DNA from: Lewinellaceae bacterium
GTDB lineage: Bacteria; Bacteroidota; Bacteroidia; Chitinophagales; Saprospiraceae
Direction: 5' to 3'
Assembly: GCA_020636325.1 (NCBI GenBank)
Contig: JACJYC010000025.1
Span: 1-64,000 of the forward strand
DNA length: 64,000 bases
A model generated the notes under the pieces. It worked only from the letters and a program-made list of their open reading frames with translations, made no database searches and was not told the origin of the DNA. Position numbers and translations under genes: made by a program. Within the stretch, counting starts at the first letter, position 1. Every line of letters begins with the position of its first letter. Shown here piece after piece: positions 62,507 through 64,000 of this stretch.

Positions 62507-64000
62507 TTTACGGAACCAGATCAAATGGCAATTTGCACGGCCTAGTTTTGACAAAACCTATTGTCGTAGAGACAATGTTGGATAGGGTTCAATATACGCA
62601 AAATCATGACCTAAGAGATATAAGAGTAATCGAACCTTCTGCTGGTGATGGTGCTTTTGCTTTTGAAATTATTGAAAGGCTTTATCATTCTTCTTTAAAA
62701 TTTGACTTTTCTTTTCAAAAAGCACTTTCAAACCTAATGTTTTTCGAATTAGATAATGAAATGGGTATACTTTTAAGGCAAAGAATCGAATCCAAGCTAA
62801 ATGAGTATGCTACGATTGTTCCAGATAACTTAATACGAATTGAAGATTTTCTTTTGTCGAAATCAGATAAGTGTGATTTAATTATAGGCAATCCACCTTA
62901 TGTTAGGCATGAGAATATTCCAGAGGAAAAAAAGGAATTCTATAGGAGAAAATTTCCCACTTTCAGGCATAGAAGTGATCTATACGTTGGATTCTATGAT
63001 AAAGGTCTAAGGTTGTTAAAAGATAAAGGGGTTCTTTCATTCATTTGCTCTAATCGTTGGTTGAAAAATCAATACGGGGAAAGTCTCAGGAGTTTAATCC
63101 AACTAAACTACTCTCTAGAGGAAATTATTGACTTGGAGGAAACATGTCCTTTTGAAGAGGAAGTAATTGCTTATCCAGCAATTACGACAATCCGCAATTC
63201 TAAGGAGAAAACCAAAGCTAATTATTACTTTATTGATGATATAGCCAAATTGGGGGACATTAATAAAGACTTTAAGATTACGAGGACTTTAGATACGACT
63301 AGCTCAAAAAATTGGTTCTCTTATGCATGGAGAGGTCAAGTTCACGAAAAGTTCCTGACTACAATTGAAAGCCAAGGATTTCACATAGGAATTGGTGTTG
63401 CCACTGGATTAGATAAAGTTTTCATTAGGAGAGATTTTAAGTCATTAGTTGAACAAGAACTTCTATTGCCCATTTTAACTTCAAAAGATTTAAAGAATAA
63501 TGGACTCAATTGGTCGGGAAATTACATTTTAAACCCTTTTGATAATACAGGGAAACTTATCGACCTAACAAAACACCCCAAAGCAAAAGAGTATCTTGAA
63601 TCTCATAGAGAAGTGCTAGAAAGACGTCATGTAGCTAAAAAGAATCCCAAGCAATGGTACAAAACAATTGATCGGATTAAGCCTTCTTTGACAAATCAGG
63701 ATAAGATCATTCTACCAGACATCTCAGGTAATACTCACATATTTATCGATAAGGGCAATTTCTATCCTCATCACAACTTGTACTACATTACAGGTGGTAA
63801 TCAAAAGAAACTTGTGATTCTAGCATCTATTTTATCATCCGACTTTATTAGAAAACAACTTTTAGAACTAGGAACAACTATGAATGGTGGTTACCCAAGA
63901 TGGCAAAGTCAAAACTTGAAGAAACTCCGAATACCAATGATAGATGCCATGCCTAAGGAAACTGCGGATTCACTCATTCAAGCATACCATATCAAGGATT
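62503..64000 (+). CDS. N6-adenine DNA methyltransferase, partial (runs off window)
   Basis: An open frame from the ATG at 62503 to the window end (499 codons, no stop) encodes a type IIG/Eco57I-like or gamma-class adenine methyltransferase. The SAM-binding motif is EPSAGDGAF at 44-52 and the catalytic motif NPPY at 130-133 (LIIGNPPYVRHE). A target-recognition region follows (GVATGLDKVFIRR, then HHNLYYITGG near the end). It should methylate adenine in the target of the preceding endonuclease to protect host DNA. The C-terminus is missing. The 4-base overlap gives the order endonuclease then methyltransferase. Confidence 0.9.
   Translation, partial: MIYGTRSNGNLHGLVLTKPIVVETMLDRVQYTQNHDLRDIRVIEPSAGDGAFAFEIIERLYHSSLKFDFSFQKALSNLMFFELDNEMGILLRQRIESKLNEYATIVPDNLIRIEDFLLSKSDKCDLIIGNPPYVRHENIPEEKKEFYRRKFPTFRHRSDLYVGFYDKGLRLLKDKGVLSFICSNRWLKNQYGESLRSLIQLNYSLEEIIDLEETCPFEEEVIAYPAITTIRNSKEKTKANYYFIDDIAKLGDINKDFKITRTLDTTSSKNWFSYAWRGQVHEKFLTTIESQGFHIGIGVATGLDKVFIRRDFKSLVEQELLLPILTSKDLKNNGLNWSGNYILNPFDNTGKLIDLTKHPKAKEYLESHREVLERRHVAKKNPKQWYKTIDRIKPSLTNQDKIILPDISGNTHIFIDKGNFYPHHNLYYITGGNQKKLVILASILSSDFIRKQLLELGTTMNGGYPRWQSQNLKKLRIPMIDAMPKETADSLIQAYHIKD

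Overview
The window is chromosomal DNA from a member of the Bacteroidota, most likely from the Saprospiria/Chitinophagia side. Four things point there. A 2315-residue surface protein ends in the gliding-motility/type IX secretion type B sorting domain and carries a choice-of-anchor L domain. Several families are typical of the phylum (DUF6702, DUF5777, a fused alpha/beta 2-oxoacid dehydrogenase E1, reg_prop sensor kinases, short LeuA). The -7 promoter element TAnnTTTG precedes many genes. Strong Shine-Dalgarno sequences are largely absent. Most of the window is moderately GC-rich; the last 2.4 kb is clearly AT-rich and looks acquired.

Layout. 1-14.3 kb: housekeeping and envelope genes (ahcY, proC, a DUF962/Mpo1 protein, an aldose epimerase, gcvP, a DUF6702 protein, a large lipoprotein dehydrogenase with HEAT repeats and cytochrome c, a sterol-desaturase/steroid-reductase pair, an AarF/UbiB kinase). 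14.4-21.4 kb: the giant secreted repeat protein, then a terminator and an initiator tRNA. 21.6-28.1 kb: fused E1, a DUF1573 protein, a penicillin-acylase family enzyme and a small membrane protein. 28.1-32.5 kb: leucine operon leuACDB on the minus strand. 32.6-37.9 kb: a helical-repeat protein and two tandem peptide-binding lipoproteins without permeases. 37.9-44.6 kb, minus strand: a trans-sulfuration PLP enzyme, PhzF, sucD, a DivIC/FtsB protein, eno, carA, pyrF. 44.7-47.0 kb: pgi and a DUF502 protein.

47.1-54.7 kb is the most interesting region. It holds YceI, a LytS-type sensor kinase with 14 propeller motifs, a LytTR response regulator, two c-type cytochrome lipoproteins, an OB-fold protein, a second YceI and a DUF5777 beta-barrel protein. 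Two near-identical direct-repeat sites (CCCGTTCAG, 12-base spacer, CCCGTTC[A/G]G) lie just before the first yceI and just before the first cytochrome gene. They fit the LytTR binding consensus in sequence and in 21-bp spacing, and the second sits directly upstream of a good Bacteroidota promoter. I read the region as one LytTR-controlled envelope redox or lipid-binding module whose function is not known to me.

54.8-60.1 kb: a DUF255/YyaL-type lipoprotein, a GH53 endo-galactanase, and the run KdsC-like HAD protein - UbiA prenyltransferase - Maf. 60.25-61.54 kb: an intact ISAzo13-type insertion sequence with perfect 23-bp terminal repeats, a TTA duplication and a probable -1 frameshift. 61.6-64.0 kb: two long perfect inverted repeats, then a PaeR7I/XhoI-type restriction endonuclease and its adenine methyltransferase, which runs off the window end.
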